DNA of 64,000 nt from assembly GCA_022711465.1 (NCBI GenBank), contig JAKLEZ010000008.1, positions 124,001 through 188,000 on the forward strand, in the 5' to 3' direction. The notes beneath the pieces are model-generated. The model was given only the letters and a program-made list of their open reading frames with translations. It was not told the origin of the DNA and ran no database searches. The stretch comes from Planctomycetota bacterium (GTDB lineage: Bacteria; Planctomycetota; Phycisphaerae; UBA1845; PWPN01). A program made the translations under genes and the position numbers. Position 1 is the stretch's first letter, and every line of letters begins with the position of its first letter. Of this stretch, positions 27,894 through 36,776 are shown piece after piece.

Positions 27894-30140
27894 ATGCGCC
27901 TCGCCATCTGGATCCGGGCGGCGGTCGTTCTAATGGTCGCTTGCGGCCCCGCGCTTGCCGACCCCATTCCCGCTCGCTATCGAATCGTCGAAGGCAGCAC
28001 GCTGACCGATGATTGCCCGATATGCGGCCGGCCCACCGTGACCGTCCCCGTCCGGGGGAGCTTCTGGCTGCACCTGACCCAGCAGGATCCCTTCTTCTCC
28101 AACTACTTGATCCGCGATCTGGCAATTCGAAGCCTCGGCGGGGAGCTCGGCTATGAAGGCAAGGGCCAAGGCACCTACCGGGTAGGCGGCGAGGTGGCTT
28201 TCCTCCAGCAAATGACCCTCGAGGGAGCCATCAACGAGTCTGACAACCTGGTGTTCGACAGCGGGCAGGTTCCCGTGCGGGCACCTTTCTCCTGGATCGA
28301 GATCGACCTGCCGCAAGTCTCCCCCGTCGATCCGCTGCGCATGTTCACCCTTCATCTGGTGGCCGTGCCGTGGCCGCCCCTGTGGTTCTCAACCGAAGTG
28401 GGCTTCCACGCCTCGCCAGGGGCAACCCCTGTCAGCGAAGGCGACCTGCTGAGCCCCACGGGCCAAGTGGTTCGGACGAATGCTCAGCTCACGGCGCGGC
28501 TGGGGATCACGCCGATGGTACCAGACCTCGGCCTGGATGCCGTAGCCGTCGTGCTCCCGTCGCGGCCACCGGCAACGAAGACCCTGGAGATCTGGTTTTC
28601 GACCCTCACCGACGCCGTCAGCAACTCGCTCGGTCCGCTGAGCCATGGCGACCTGCTGAGCGATGCGGGCACGATCGTCCGTCACAACGCCGAATTGGCC
28701 ACTCCGTTCTTGCCCCAACCCCCGGTGCCCGACTTCGGTCTGGACGCGGTGAGCATCGACCCGACCGGGGCCCTGCTCTTCTCGATCGAGGAGAGCTTCT
28801 TCTCGGAGAAGCTGGGCGTGATCATCGGTGATGCCGACCTGCTGTCCGACAAGGGCCAAATCGTCAAGACCAACGCCCAGCTGATGGCCGGTTTCCAGCC
28901 GGTCGGACCCGTGCCGAAAAGCTTCGGCCTGGATGCCGTTTATGCGTGGCCCTGGGGGGAGATTTGGTTCTCCACCGGGGCGGACTTCGTGGACCTGAAA
29001 TGGGGATCGGTCGGAAAAGGCGACTTGCTCAGTGACACGGGCCGCGTCGTGGCCCGAAACCGCGAGCTGATGGAGGTCTTCAGCCCGCTGGAGGACTTGG
29101 CCGACTTCGGTCTGGACGCCTTGCACGTGCTGCTGCCGATTCAGTTCGATGGTTGCGGTGTGATCACGTACGGCCCCTTGAATTGCCTCCTGTTCCAGGC
29201 CGATACCGGAGACCTCTATGTTCTCGACAACCTGGGCGACTTCCGTCTGGGCGATCGAGTTCACGTCGCTGGGATCGTGAATCCGGACCCGGGCTGCGCC
29301 CCCGGCTGCCTGGGCATCAGCGGCTGCATCGAGGACAACACCATTTACAGCTGCGTCAAGGCTTGTGGTGTGCTCGTACAGGGAGCGGAGTGTGTCTTGT
29401 TCCAGGCAGATGGCGGAGGGCTGTACCTGCTGGAGCATTGCAACGGCTTCGGTGTGGGCGATCGGGTCCGGGTGACCGGCGGCTGGAATCCCAATTGCGC
29501 CACGGCTTGCCAGCAGGGCGACGGCTGCATCCTCGACAACACGATCCTGGCTTCGACTCCGGCCGACTTTGACTGCGACAGCGACGTAGACCTGGACGAT
29601 CTTGCTGCGTTCAAGGCGTGCGTTTCAGGTCCGGCCGTCGCCTATGCGGGCGACTGCGCCAGGACCGACTTCGATCGCGACACGGACGTGGACCAGTCCG
29701 ACTTCGGCGTCCTTCAACGTTGCTACAGCGGAGCGAATCAGCCGGCGGACCCGCATTGTGCTCCCGAAGGGCCTCAGATCACCGGGAGTCGGCGAAGCGA
29801 CTGCAGGCCGGGTGATCCGACCGAGGAGGACGGCTATCCGTGGTGCGGCAAAGACAAACTCGACATCGTCGCCCAGGGCCATTCCCTTCAGGTAACGCAC
29901 CGCAACGCGGCCTACAACTGCTGTCTCGATAGCATCCAGGTCACCCTGGACGCTCAGCGACCGAGCCTGCGTTTCTTTGAGACAGAGAGCCTCACCACCC
30001 CGTGTTTCTGCCTGTGCTGCTACGACGTAACCACGACGGTTGAGGGCCTGACGCCCGACGCTTACACAATCGAGTACTGCTGGCAGGACGAGCAGAGCGG
30101 GTATACGTGCCTGACGAAAGACGTGATGGTGTTGCCCTAG
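27894..30140 (+). CDS. Secreted repeat protein with four GDLLS repeats and internal dockerin-like module
   Basis: A 748-aa protein with ATG at 27894 and GGGGAG seven bases upstream. Signal peptide ends near GPALA. After a beta domain come four tandem repeats of about 55 residues (about 160-410), each built as hydrophobic-FS(T), a spacer, GDLLS or DADLLS, a Gly, two hydrophobic residues, RTNAQL-like, and (F/L)GLDAV. Two Cys-rich repeats follow (GVITYGPLNCLLFQADTGDL; GVLVQGAECVLFQADGGGL), each ending in ED/LDNTI. Then comes an EF-hand pair (DFDCDSDVDLDDL, DFDRDTDVDQSDF), unusual for being internal and for lacking the loop Gly in both hands. The last 110 residues are a Cys-rich beta domain. No enzyme signature was seen; function is unknown. 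Confidence 0.82.
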   Translation: MRLAIWIRAAVVLMVACGPALADPIPARYRIVEGSTLTDDCPICGRPTVTVPVRGSFWLHLTQQDPFFSNYLIRDLAIRSLGGELGYEGKGQGTYRVGGEVAFLQQMTLEGAINESDNLVFDSGQVPVRAPFSWIEIDLPQVSPVDPLRMFTLHLVAVPWPPLWFSTEVGFHASPGATPVSEGDLLSPTGQVVRTNAQLTARLGITPMVPDLGLDAVAVVLPSRPPATKTLEIWFSTLTDAVSNSLGPLSHGDLLSDAGTIVRHNAELATPFLPQPPVPDFGLDAVSIDPTGALLFSIEESFFSEKLGVIIGDADLLSDKGQIVKTNAQLMAGFQPVGPVPKSFGLDAVYAWPWGEIWFSTGADFVDLKWGSVGKGDLLSDTGRVVARNRELMEVFSPLEDLADFGLDALHVLLPIQFDGCGVITYGPLNCLLFQADTGDLYVLDNLGDFRLGDRVHVAGIVNPDPGCAPGCLGISGCIEDNTIYSCVKACGVLVQGAECVLFQADGGGLYLLEHCNGFGVGDRVRVTGGWNPNCATACQQGDGCILDNTILASTPADFDCDSDVDLDDLAAFKACVSGPAVAYAGDCARTDFDRDTDVDQSDFGVLQRCYSGANQPADPHCAPEGPQITGSRRSDCRPGDPTEEDGYPWCGKDKLDIVAQGHSLQVTHRNAAYNCCLDSIQVTLDAQRPSLRFFETESLTTPCFCLCCYDVTTTVEGLTPDAYTIEYCWQDEQSGYTCLTKDVMVLP

Positions 30141-30158
30141 CCCTCTTCGGCTCTGCGG

Positions 30159-30212
30159 CAATCTGTGGATGAACTCCTTCTTCTACATGGGAGAGGAGTA
30201 ATCCGCAGATTG
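30159..30212. terminator. Long imperfect hairpin after the repeat-protein gene
   Basis: CAATCTGTGGAT (30159-30170) pairs with ATCCGCAGATTG (30201-30212), with one G-U pair. The loop has an inner pairing of ACTCCT and AGGAGT. It starts 18 nt after the stop codon. There is no T-run, so it may stabilise the mRNA 3' end or terminate weakly. Confidence 0.45.
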
Positions 30213-30368
30213 AGCAGACGAAAAGACAAGAAGGGGGATGTCCCCTCAGCTTTCGATCCCAACGCCGACCTTGAAAGTACACCCATGTGCCATCATGCTG
30301 TGCCGGCATCTGAACCGGAGCGACCGTTTCCGTCTTCGGCCGGTCCCTGAAACGAGGAGTCCAAGAAC

Positions 30369-32129
30369 ATGTCGTCCCCTCGACCGATTCAAATGAACCG
30401 CACGACTATCACGATGCTGCCGATCTGCGTCGGCGGGTGGCTTTCGGCCGCAAGTCTTGCTCCAGCCGTCGAGCAACGGCAGGTAGACGCCCCGCCGGTC
30501 GGCAGCCAGGTGTGGCCGTCGGAACCGCCCGAGGATTGTCCGTTCGAGCCGTCCAGGAGTCTGACCGGGGTGTTCTTCACCGGGCGGCACAGCAACTATC
30601 ACTGCGGCGACACATGGTATCCGTCCTGGGCGAGCGACGGCCATCTGTACTCGCCATGGACCGATGGCAACACGGACGGCGTGAGTTCGGGCTCGGGCGG
30701 CGAGCAGGCTGTGACCGGGCAGGGAGCACTGATCGGCGACGATCCCATCCGGCTGACGATCAAGAACACCGCCCCGCCGCAGCCGGCCAGCCCAAGACCG
30801 TACGAGGGCCGCTACCCGTGCGGCAGCCTGGTCCACAACGGTATCTGGTACTACGGCACTTACTGCCTGGGCCCGTCCGGCTCGGTGGCCCACGAGGGCT
30901 TCACCTACAACTGGCCTGTGCTCGGGCCGATGCCGGGCTTCCGCATCTCACGCGATTACGGCAAGACGTGGACGCCCTCGCCGCTCTCGCCGGCCAAACC
31001 CCTGTTCCCCGAGCCGGCCAAGTTCATGGGTCCTGTCAAGATGGGCTGCCCGCACTTCGCCGATTTCGGCAGGAACATGGAACATTCCCCGGACGGTAAG
31101 GCCTACCTCCTGGGCATGGGGGCCGAGGAGAACGACCCCAAACCCCGCTACGCGAACCTGAGCTGGATCACCGGCGACCAGGTCTGTCTGGCCCGGGTCA
31201 CGCCCAGCCCGGAGAACATCAACGACCTGAAGAAGTACGAGTTTTTCGCCGGGCACGACGGCCAGGGTAAACCGGTGTGGACGAGCGATTTCACGAAGAT
31301 CAAGCCCGTCCTGGACTGGAACAACAACATGGGCTGCGCCACAATAACCTACGACCCGCCCCTCAAGAAGTACCTCATGTGTGTGACCGACGGCTGGCCA
31401 ACCTGCGCGAAAATGCGATCGTACATTCTGGAAGCCGACGCGATCACCGGCCCCTGGCGGCTGGTAACCTACATGAAGGACTTCGGCGAGCAGGGCTACT
31501 TCCTCAACTTCCCGTCGAAGTTCATCAACAAAGACGGCCGGACACTTTGGCTATGCTACTCGGCCAACTTCGCGCCCGACTGGAACGGAATGAAGCTGAA
31601 GATCAACCCGCCAGGCGGGCGATACGGCCTGTGCTTGCACGAGGTCAAGCTGCTGGCTCCCGGCGAGAAGCCCGCCATCGCGCCGAGCCCCCTGGCCGGC
31701 CGGGAGAATGTGGCTCGAACCGCCCAGATCGAAGTCAGCTCTGTCTACGACGGCTACGACGCGAAAGGTGCGATCGACGGCGTGATCGGCGGATTCCCAG
31801 GCAGCACCGCCGAGGAGTGGGCCTCCAAGGGCGAGACCAAGGGGGCGTGGATCAAGTTGACCTGGGCTTCGCCGCAAACCGTCCGCCGGATCCAGCTTTT
31901 CGACCGACCAAACTCGCTCGACCAGATCATCACCGGCAAGCTGGAGTTCAGTGACGGGACGGCCCTCGAGTTGACCCAGCCGCTGCCCGACGGTGCCGGG
32001 CAAGGTGTGGAGGTGTCCTTCGAGCCGAAGACTATCACTTGGGTCAGATTCACAGTGACCGCGGCAAAGACAAGTTCGCCGAATATCGGGCTGGCGGAGC
32101 TGGCTGTGCTGGCAAACCCGCATCCGTGA
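30369..32129 (+). CDS. Secreted beta-propeller protein with C-terminal F5/8C-like domain
   Basis: A 586-aa protein. ATG at 30369 has GAGGAG nine bases upstream; an in-frame ATG at 30393 is possible. The N-terminal hydrophobic stretch (MLPICVGGWLSAASLAPAV) is a probable signal peptide. Residues about 55-430 carry repeated motifs of five-bladed propellers of the GH43/DUF4185 type (WYPSWASDGHLYSPWTDG, GIWYYGTYCLG, FRISRDYGKTWTPSP, ITYDPPLKKYLMCVTDG, RTLWLCYSANF). Residues about 445-580 look like a discoidin/CBM32 sandwich (ARTAQIEVSSVYDGY, AIDGVIGG, WIKLTWASPQTVRRIQLFD). A glycan-binding or hydrolysing role is likely; catalytic residues could not be fixed. Confidence 0.8.
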   Translation: MSSPRPIQMNRTTITMLPICVGGWLSAASLAPAVEQRQVDAPPVGSQVWPSEPPEDCPFEPSRSLTGVFFTGRHSNYHCGDTWYPSWASDGHLYSPWTDGNTDGVSSGSGGEQAVTGQGALIGDDPIRLTIKNTAPPQPASPRPYEGRYPCGSLVHNGIWYYGTYCLGPSGSVAHEGFTYNWPVLGPMPGFRISRDYGKTWTPSPLSPAKPLFPEPAKFMGPVKMGCPHFADFGRNMEHSPDGKAYLLGMGAEENDPKPRYANLSWITGDQVCLARVTPSPENINDLKKYEFFAGHDGQGKPVWTSDFTKIKPVLDWNNNMGCATITYDPPLKKYLMCVTDGWPTCAKMRSYILEADAITGPWRLVTYMKDFGEQGYFLNFPSKFINKDGRTLWLCYSANFAPDWNGMKLKINPPGGRYGLCLHEVKLLAPGEKPAIAPSPLAGRENVARTAQIEVSSVYDGYDAKGAIDGVIGGFPGSTAEEWASKGETKGAWIKLTWASPQTVRRIQLFDRPNSLDQIITGKLEFSDGTALELTQPLPDGAGQGVEVSFEPKTITWVRFTVTAAKTSSPNIGLAELAVLANPHP

Positions 32130-32317
32130 GATCAGCAGGGCCCGCACGCCGGAGGCTGAAGACCGGCCCACATACCCGAGTCCGGTCAGCGAGGCGCCGG
32201 TGCCGCACGGGAACCTCGCTGGCGAGACGACCACCGCCGACCAAGGAGGAAGCCCGGACAAGCCAAACGACTCCTCGGGCCCAGACGCCCGTGCCACACA
32301 CGTGCCCCAGGATCGGG

Positions 32318-32323
32318 TATAGT
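32318..32323 (+). promoter_or_regulatory. Candidate -10 element of a leaderless transcript
   Basis: TATAGT lies six bases before the ATG at 32330, the spacing expected if transcription starts at the A of the start codon. The gene has no clear ribosome-binding site. No good -35 box is seen. Confidence 0.4.
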
Positions 32324-32329
32324 ACCCCC

Positions 32330-33358
32330 ATGGGCGTGATGCGGGTCGGACTGATGGGACTTGGCCGCGGCGGCTGGCGGATTGCCCAGATCCTGGGGCA
32401 AAGCTCCTGGTGCGAGCTGACGGCCGTCGCCAGCCAGAAGTCCAAGGCCATCGAGCAATTCGCGGCCGAGCATCCCGGTGTGACCACCTATGACGATTTC
32501 CGCTCGATGATCGTGGCCAGCCCGCTGGACGCCCTCTTTGTGGCCGCCCCCCCCTACCAACGCGTCAAGTACCTGCCTCTGGCCGCCGAACGGAAGATCC
32601 CGGTGTGGATGCTGAGCCCGGCCATGCGCCAGTTTGCCGAGGCCGTCGAACTGATGGACCGGTTTGAGAAAGCCGATTGCCCGATCGCCGTCTCGCGAAG
32701 CTGGGGGATCGAACCGGCCATGCAGGCCGACTCGCTGGCTCTGGAACAGGCGGGCAAGTTCTTCCTGGGCCGGGGCGAGGCAATGATCTGCTGGGACGAC
32801 GACCTGGACTGGCGCGGCGATTCGCAGCGGGCCGGTGGCGGAGTCCTGCTCTACCGGGCCTACACCGTGGTCGATGCTGTGGTTCAGGCCATGGGCACGC
32901 CCAACCAGGTCTACGCCCGAATGGCCGGCACCTCCCGGCCGGGCGGGCGCTTCCCGTACGACACCGAGGACACCGCCGGCCTGGTCTGCCAGTTCCCAGG
33001 TGCAGGCATCGCGGTCGTCACGACCTGCTGGACGGCGGGTCCGACGGCCACCACCTTGGGTCTGTTTGGCACCGGGGCTTCGATCCTCATCGAGCCGCAG
33101 CAGATCGTGGTCCGCGACCGGACGGGAACAAGCGTGCTCAGCCGTCGAGAACGATCACCAAATCCGCTGCAGCCGCAGATCGAGGGCTTCCTCAGCGAGC
33201 TGGCGGCGTCCCCTCGGCGCATCCGAGCCACGCTGCGTCAGCACCTTCCGACCATGGCCGTGATCCAGGCGGCGTACCTTTCAGCACAGACGGGCCAGCC
33301 GGAAAGCCCCGCCCGTCTGTTCGCGATGCACAACCTGGGGACACCACGCTCGGGCTGA
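32330..33358 (+). CDS. Gfo/Idh/MocA-family oxidoreductase
   Basis: A 342-aa protein; ATG at 32330 (or 32339). The N-terminal Rossmann motif is MRVGLMGLGRGGWRIA with GxGxxG, followed by the family pattern TAVASQKSKAIEQFAAEHPGVTTYDDF and DALFVAAPPYQRVKYLPLAAERKIPVW. The usual EKP motif is replaced by VWMLSPAM, so the catalytic Lys is not at its normal place. The C-terminal half (AGGGVLLYRAYTVVDAVVQAMG) keeps the substrate-domain Gly and a Tyr-Val-Asp version of the H-x-x-D stretch. Family members oxidise or reduce sugars and cyclitols with NAD(P). No signal peptide is present. With both key sites altered, the reaction may differ. Confidence 0.85.
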   Translation: MGVMRVGLMGLGRGGWRIAQILGQSSWCELTAVASQKSKAIEQFAAEHPGVTTYDDFRSMIVASPLDALFVAAPPYQRVKYLPLAAERKIPVWMLSPAMRQFAEAVELMDRFEKADCPIAVSRSWGIEPAMQADSLALEQAGKFFLGRGEAMICWDDDLDWRGDSQRAGGGVLLYRAYTVVDAVVQAMGTPNQVYARMAGTSRPGGRFPYDTEDTAGLVCQFPGAGIAVVTTCWTAGPTATTLGLFGTGASILIEPQQIVVRDRTGTSVLSRRERSPNPLQPQIEGFLSELAASPRRIRATLRQHLPTMAVIQAAYLSAQTGQPESPARLFAMHNLGTPRSG

Positions 33359-33380
33359 GGCCAGATCGGCCCCGAACAGA

Positions 33381-33411
33381 GCGTAACCTCATTCTATAAA
33401 AGATGTTACGC
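33381..33411. promoter_or_regulatory. Inverted repeat around a TATAAA box
   Basis: GCGTAAC (33381-33387) and GTTACGC (33405-33411) are perfect 7-bp arms with TATAAA (33395-33400) between them, upstream of pheA. It could be an operator over a -10 box or a small hairpin. No regulator for it is known here. Confidence 0.35.
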
Positions 33412-33565
33412 GCATTGCGGCGGAATCGAACAGCGGCACTTTGCATTCCAGCCCCCGGCAGATTAAGCTATGGGGTTCTCGACCTGTATGGGAGTTCCCC
33501 GCGCCGGCGCACCCGACGGAAGGACGAGGCAAACCGTCGGTGTCGGCTATCCAAGGTTGTTGGGC

Positions 33566-34636
33566 ATGGGCATCGAAGAACTGCGCAAACAGATCGACAG
33601 CATCGACCAAGAGTTGGTCGCCCTGCTCAATCGCCGCGCCGCGGTCGTGGTCGAGGTCGGCAAGCTGAAGAGCACCTCCGGCGCCCCGATCTATGCGCCG
33701 GATCGCGAGAAGGCGGTCCTGGAGAGAATCTGCCGGGCGAACCAGGGACCGTTGCCTGACAAGACGCTGATGGCGATCTGGCGGGAACTCATGAGTGGGT
33801 CGTTTGCCCTCGAACGGCCGCTGCGGATCGCCTACCTTGGCCCCCAGGGAAGCTACTCCCATTTGGCAGCAGTGGAAAAGTTCGGTCAGAGCGTCGAGTA
33901 CGAACCCGTGGCCAACATTCAGGGCGTCTTCCACGAGGTGTCGCACGAGCACGCCGACTTCGGCATCGTGCCGATCGAGAACTCGGTAGGCGGCGGGGTG
34001 ATTGATACCCTGGACGCCCTGGTCGAAACCGACGTGCAGATCTGCGCCGAGATCAACCGGGTAATTCATCACAACCTCCTGGCCAACTGCCCGTTGGAGG
34101 AGGTCAAGCAGGTCTACTCGAAACCGGAGGTCTTCGCCCAATGCCAGCGCTGGCTGGCGGAGACGGATCTGGCGGGGACCACGATTCCGGTCGCAAGCAC
34201 GAGCAAGGCGGCCGAGATGGCTCGATCGGAACCGGGAGCGGCGGCGATTGCCAGCACCCTCGCCGCGGAACTGTACTCGCTCAAGATCGTGTGCGCGAAT
34301 ATCGAGGATAACGCCAAGAACGTCACTCGGTTCTTCGTTCTGGGGAACGAGGCGGCCAGACCGACCGGCGATGACAAGACATCTGTGGTCTTCACTACCA
34401 AGGACGAGCCCGGGGCCCTGGTGAACGTGCTCCAGGCCTTCCGCGAACAAGGGGTGAACATGTCGTTCATCCAGTCCCGGCCGAGCAAGAAACGAAACTG
34501 GGAATACTACTTCTTCGGAGATCTTAAAGGCCACCAGGAGGAACCTCGACTGAAGAAGGCCGTCGAGGCCGCCCGGGCCCACTGCCTGAGACTTAACGTG
34601 CTGGGGTCATTCCCCAGAGCTTCCGAGGTTTCTTGA
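33566..34636 (+). CDS. pheA: Bifunctional chorismate mutase/prephenate dehydratase (P-protein)
   Basis: A 356-aa cytoplasmic enzyme that converts chorismate to prephenate and then phenylpyruvate for phenylalanine synthesis. The ATG at 33566 is chosen because MGIEELRKQIDSIDQELVAL is the exact start of AroQ-type mutase domains; the open frame reaches 33470. The mutase domain covers about 1-85. The dehydratase follows: IAYLGPQGSYSHLAA, FGIVPIENSVGGGV and the catalytic Thr-Arg-Phe in NVTRFFVLG. The C-terminal ACT domain has GALVNVL and a QSRP version of the ESRP phenylalanine-binding motif, so feedback inhibition is likely. It is 22 bp from tpiA. Confidence 0.95.
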   Translation: MGIEELRKQIDSIDQELVALLNRRAAVVVEVGKLKSTSGAPIYAPDREKAVLERICRANQGPLPDKTLMAIWRELMSGSFALERPLRIAYLGPQGSYSHLAAVEKFGQSVEYEPVANIQGVFHEVSHEHADFGIVPIENSVGGGVIDTLDALVETDVQICAEINRVIHHNLLANCPLEEVKQVYSKPEVFAQCQRWLAETDLAGTTIPVASTSKAAEMARSEPGAAAIASTLAAELYSLKIVCANIEDNAKNVTRFFVLGNEAARPTGDDKTSVVFTTKDEPGALVNVLQAFREQGVNMSFIQSRPSKKRNWEYYFFGDLKGHQEEPRLKKAVEAARAHCLRLNVLGSFPRASEVS

Positions 34637-34658
34637 ACGAACCAGAGTGGAGATGACA

Positions 34659-35426
34659 ATGCGACGCAAGTTTGTGGCGGGCAACTGGAAGATGAATCTG
34701 AATCTGGCCGACGCCAAGGCCTTGGTCAAGGCGATCCAGGCGGGTCTGCCGGCCAAGCCCGGAATCGACGTGGGAGTCTTCCCCCCATTCGTCTACCTGA
34801 AAAGCGTGGCCGAGGTCCTGCCGCCTTCAATGATCATGGGCGCTCAGAATTGCTACTTCGAGGCCGGCGGCGCGTTCACCGGCGAGGTTGCACCCCAGAT
34901 GCTGAAGGACGTGGGTTGCACCTGGGTGATTATCGGACACAGTGAGCGTCGGCACATTCTGGGCGAAACCGGCGAAGTACTCAAAAAGAAGGTCAAGGCC
35001 GCGCTGGCCGCCGGTCTCAGGGTGATCTACTGCGTCGGCGAACTGCTCGCCGAACGGGAAGCCAACCAGACCGAGGTGGTCCTGCGCCGCCAGATCCGGG
35101 AGGCCCTCGGGGCAGACGTCACTCTGGACTCAGTGGTCATCGCCTACGAACCAGTTTGGGCAATCGGCACGGGCAAGACGGCCACACCGGCCCAGGCCCA
35201 GGAAGCCCATGCCTTCATTCGCGGCGAGATCGCCAATCTGTATAATGGTTCGGTTGCCGATAAGCTGATTATTCAGTACGGCGGCAGCGTCAAGGCGAGC
35301 AACGCCCAGGAACTGATGGGCCAGCCCGACGTGGATGGGGCTCTGGTCGGCGGGGCAAGCCTCAAGGCCGTGGAATTCCTCGGGATCATCAAGGGCGGAA
35401 TCGCCGCTCCGGCTGGCGGAAAATGA
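34659..35426 (+). CDS. tpiA: Triosephosphate isomerase
   Basis: A 255-aa TIM-barrel enzyme interconverting dihydroxyacetone phosphate and glyceraldehyde 3-phosphate. ATG at 34659 is preferred over GTG 34647 and ATG 34653 because TGGAG sits six bases before it and the protein then starts MRRKFVAGNWKMN as usual. Catalytic residues are all visible: Asn9, Lys11, His94 in IIGHSERR and Glu164 in YEPVWAIGTG, plus the phosphate loop YGGSVKASN. Length is normal. It is followed 46 bp later by secG, a pairing common in bacteria. Confidence 0.98.
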   Translation: MRRKFVAGNWKMNLNLADAKALVKAIQAGLPAKPGIDVGVFPPFVYLKSVAEVLPPSMIMGAQNCYFEAGGAFTGEVAPQMLKDVGCTWVIIGHSERRHILGETGEVLKKKVKAALAAGLRVIYCVGELLAEREANQTEVVLRRQIREALGADVTLDSVVIAYEPVWAIGTGKTATPAQAQEAHAFIRGEIANLYNGSVADKLIIQYGGSVKASNAQELMGQPDVDGALVGGASLKAVEFLGIIKGGIAAPAGGK

Positions 35427-35472
35427 TTTCCAAAACCGTCCCCCCAAGGGGACCCAGGAAGGATAAATCGAG

Positions 35473-35847
35473 ATGCAGATTCTGGCTTCAGGGACCACGT
35501 GGGTGCACCTGCTCGTCACGACCATGTTCGTGGGCATCTGCACCCTGCTGATCATCGTCGTCCTGCTTCAGAAGGGCCGGGGCGGCGGACTGGCCGGAGC
35601 CTTCGGCGGCGCGGGCGGCCACAGCGCGTTCGGCGCCAAGACCGGCGACGTGTTCACCTGGATCACCGTCGGCTTGACCGCGGCCTTCATCCTGGCGTCG
35701 ATTCTCGGCAACTACTACTTCGTCCCCGTCACCGGAGCATCGGTGACCACGCCCGTCGTGGCCCCCGTGGGGACGCCGCAGGACAGCGGCGATGCGTCGG
35801 ACGAAGCGGCACCCGCCGAGAAGACGCCGACCACGCAGCCCGGCTGA
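35473..35847 (+). CDS. secG: Preprotein translocase subunit SecG
   Basis: A 124-aa membrane protein of the SecYEG channel. ATG at 35473 follows an AGGAAGGAT site. It has two membrane segments ([20 protein letters not shown] and [18 protein letters not shown]) joined by the conserved loop [20 protein letters not shown]. The tail after residue about 90 is Thr/Ala/Pro/Glu-rich and disordered, a longer extension than in E. coli. It lies between tpiA and yicC. Confidence 0.95.
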   Translation: MQILASGTTWVHLLVTTMFVGICTLLIIVVLLQKGRGGGLAGAFGGAGGHSAFGAKTGDVFTWITVGLTAAFILASILGNYYFVPVTGASVTTPVVAPVGTPQDSGDASDEAAPAEKTPTTQPG

Positions 35848-35892
35848 CGGCCCTCGTCGTAGTCAGGGCCATGCTTGGAGACCAGCGCGTCC

Positions 35893-36771
35893 ATGATTCA
35901 CTCCATGACGGGTTACGGCGAAGTGCAATGCAGCGACGACGGCGTGGCGTATCTGCTGGAAGTGCGGAGTCTCAACAACCGTTACTTCAAGGCCACGATC
36001 AAGTTGCCGGAGCACCTCTCGCTTTTCGAGTCGGAAATCGAGAAGCTGCTTCGCTCGCGACTCAATCGCGGCAGTGTCTCCTACCATCTCCGGGTTCGGG
36101 ACACGACCGCGGACGCGGCTCAGGAGATCAACGTGGCGGCCCTGAAAAGCTACCTGCAGCAGCTGCGGGCAGCCACGGCAGACGCGGTCACCAGTATCGA
36201 TCTGGCCGCGCTGCTGGGCCTGCCGGGCGTGTGCCAGCCCCCGGAGATGCACGATGCTCAGCGCGAACATCAGTGGAAGATCATCGAGGGCATCTCCAAG
36301 CGGGCCATTGAACGCCTCCTCCAGATGCGTGAAGTTGAAGGACAGGCCCTCTGCGAAGACCTGGTTGCCCAGTGCGAGCAGATTCGCCGAAACCTGGCGG
36401 CGATCGCCGAGCGGGCTCCCATCGTCCTGAAGGAGTACCACCAGCGGCTGACCCAGCGAGCCAACGAACTGATCGGAGAGGCCAAGCTCCAGCTCCAGCT
36501 GGATGACGTCAAGCGCGAGGTCGCCCTGTACGCCGAGCGGTGCGACATCAACGAGGAAATCGCCCGGCTTTGCTCGCACCTCGACCAGTTCGAGAAGCTC
36601 TGCCGCGACGGCCGCGAAGCCGGGCGAAAGCTCGATTTCCTGGCCCAGGAAATGCTCCGGGAAACCAATACGATCGGCAGCAAGGCCAACGATGCCCGGA
36701 TCGCTCACCATATTGTGGAGGTCAAGGGGGCTATCGACCGGCTCAAGGAGCAGGTACAGAACATCGAGTGA
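35893..36771 (+). CDS. yicC: YicC-family endoribonuclease
   Basis: A 292-aa protein. The start at 35893 gives the hallmark MIHSMTGYG; an in-frame TTG at 35875 is less likely. The C-terminal DUF1732 part ends DFLAQEMLRETNTIGSKAND, the family signature. E. coli YicC is an endoribonuclease acting on small RNAs and mRNAs; that activity is known for the family, not shown here. It ends in TGA at 36769-36771, overlapping a possible GTG start of gmk, the same order found in many bacteria. Confidence 0.95.
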   Translation: MIHSMTGYGEVQCSDDGVAYLLEVRSLNNRYFKATIKLPEHLSLFESEIEKLLRSRLNRGSVSYHLRVRDTTADAAQEINVAALKSYLQQLRAATADAVTSIDLAALLGLPGVCQPPEMHDAQREHQWKIIEGISKRAIERLLQMREVEGQALCEDLVAQCEQIRRNLAAIAERAPIVLKEYHQRLTQRANELIGEAKLQLQLDDVKREVALYAERCDINEEIARLCSHLDQFEKLCRDGREAGRKLDFLAQEMLRETNTIGSKANDARIAHHIVEVKGAIDRLKEQVQNIE

Positions 36772-36776
36772 GCGGC

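Noticed and set aside
33410..33470. GTTCGATTC on the minus strand looks like a tRNA T-loop
   Set aside because: The flanking bases do not pair as a T-stem and no acceptor, D-arm or anticodon arm fits.
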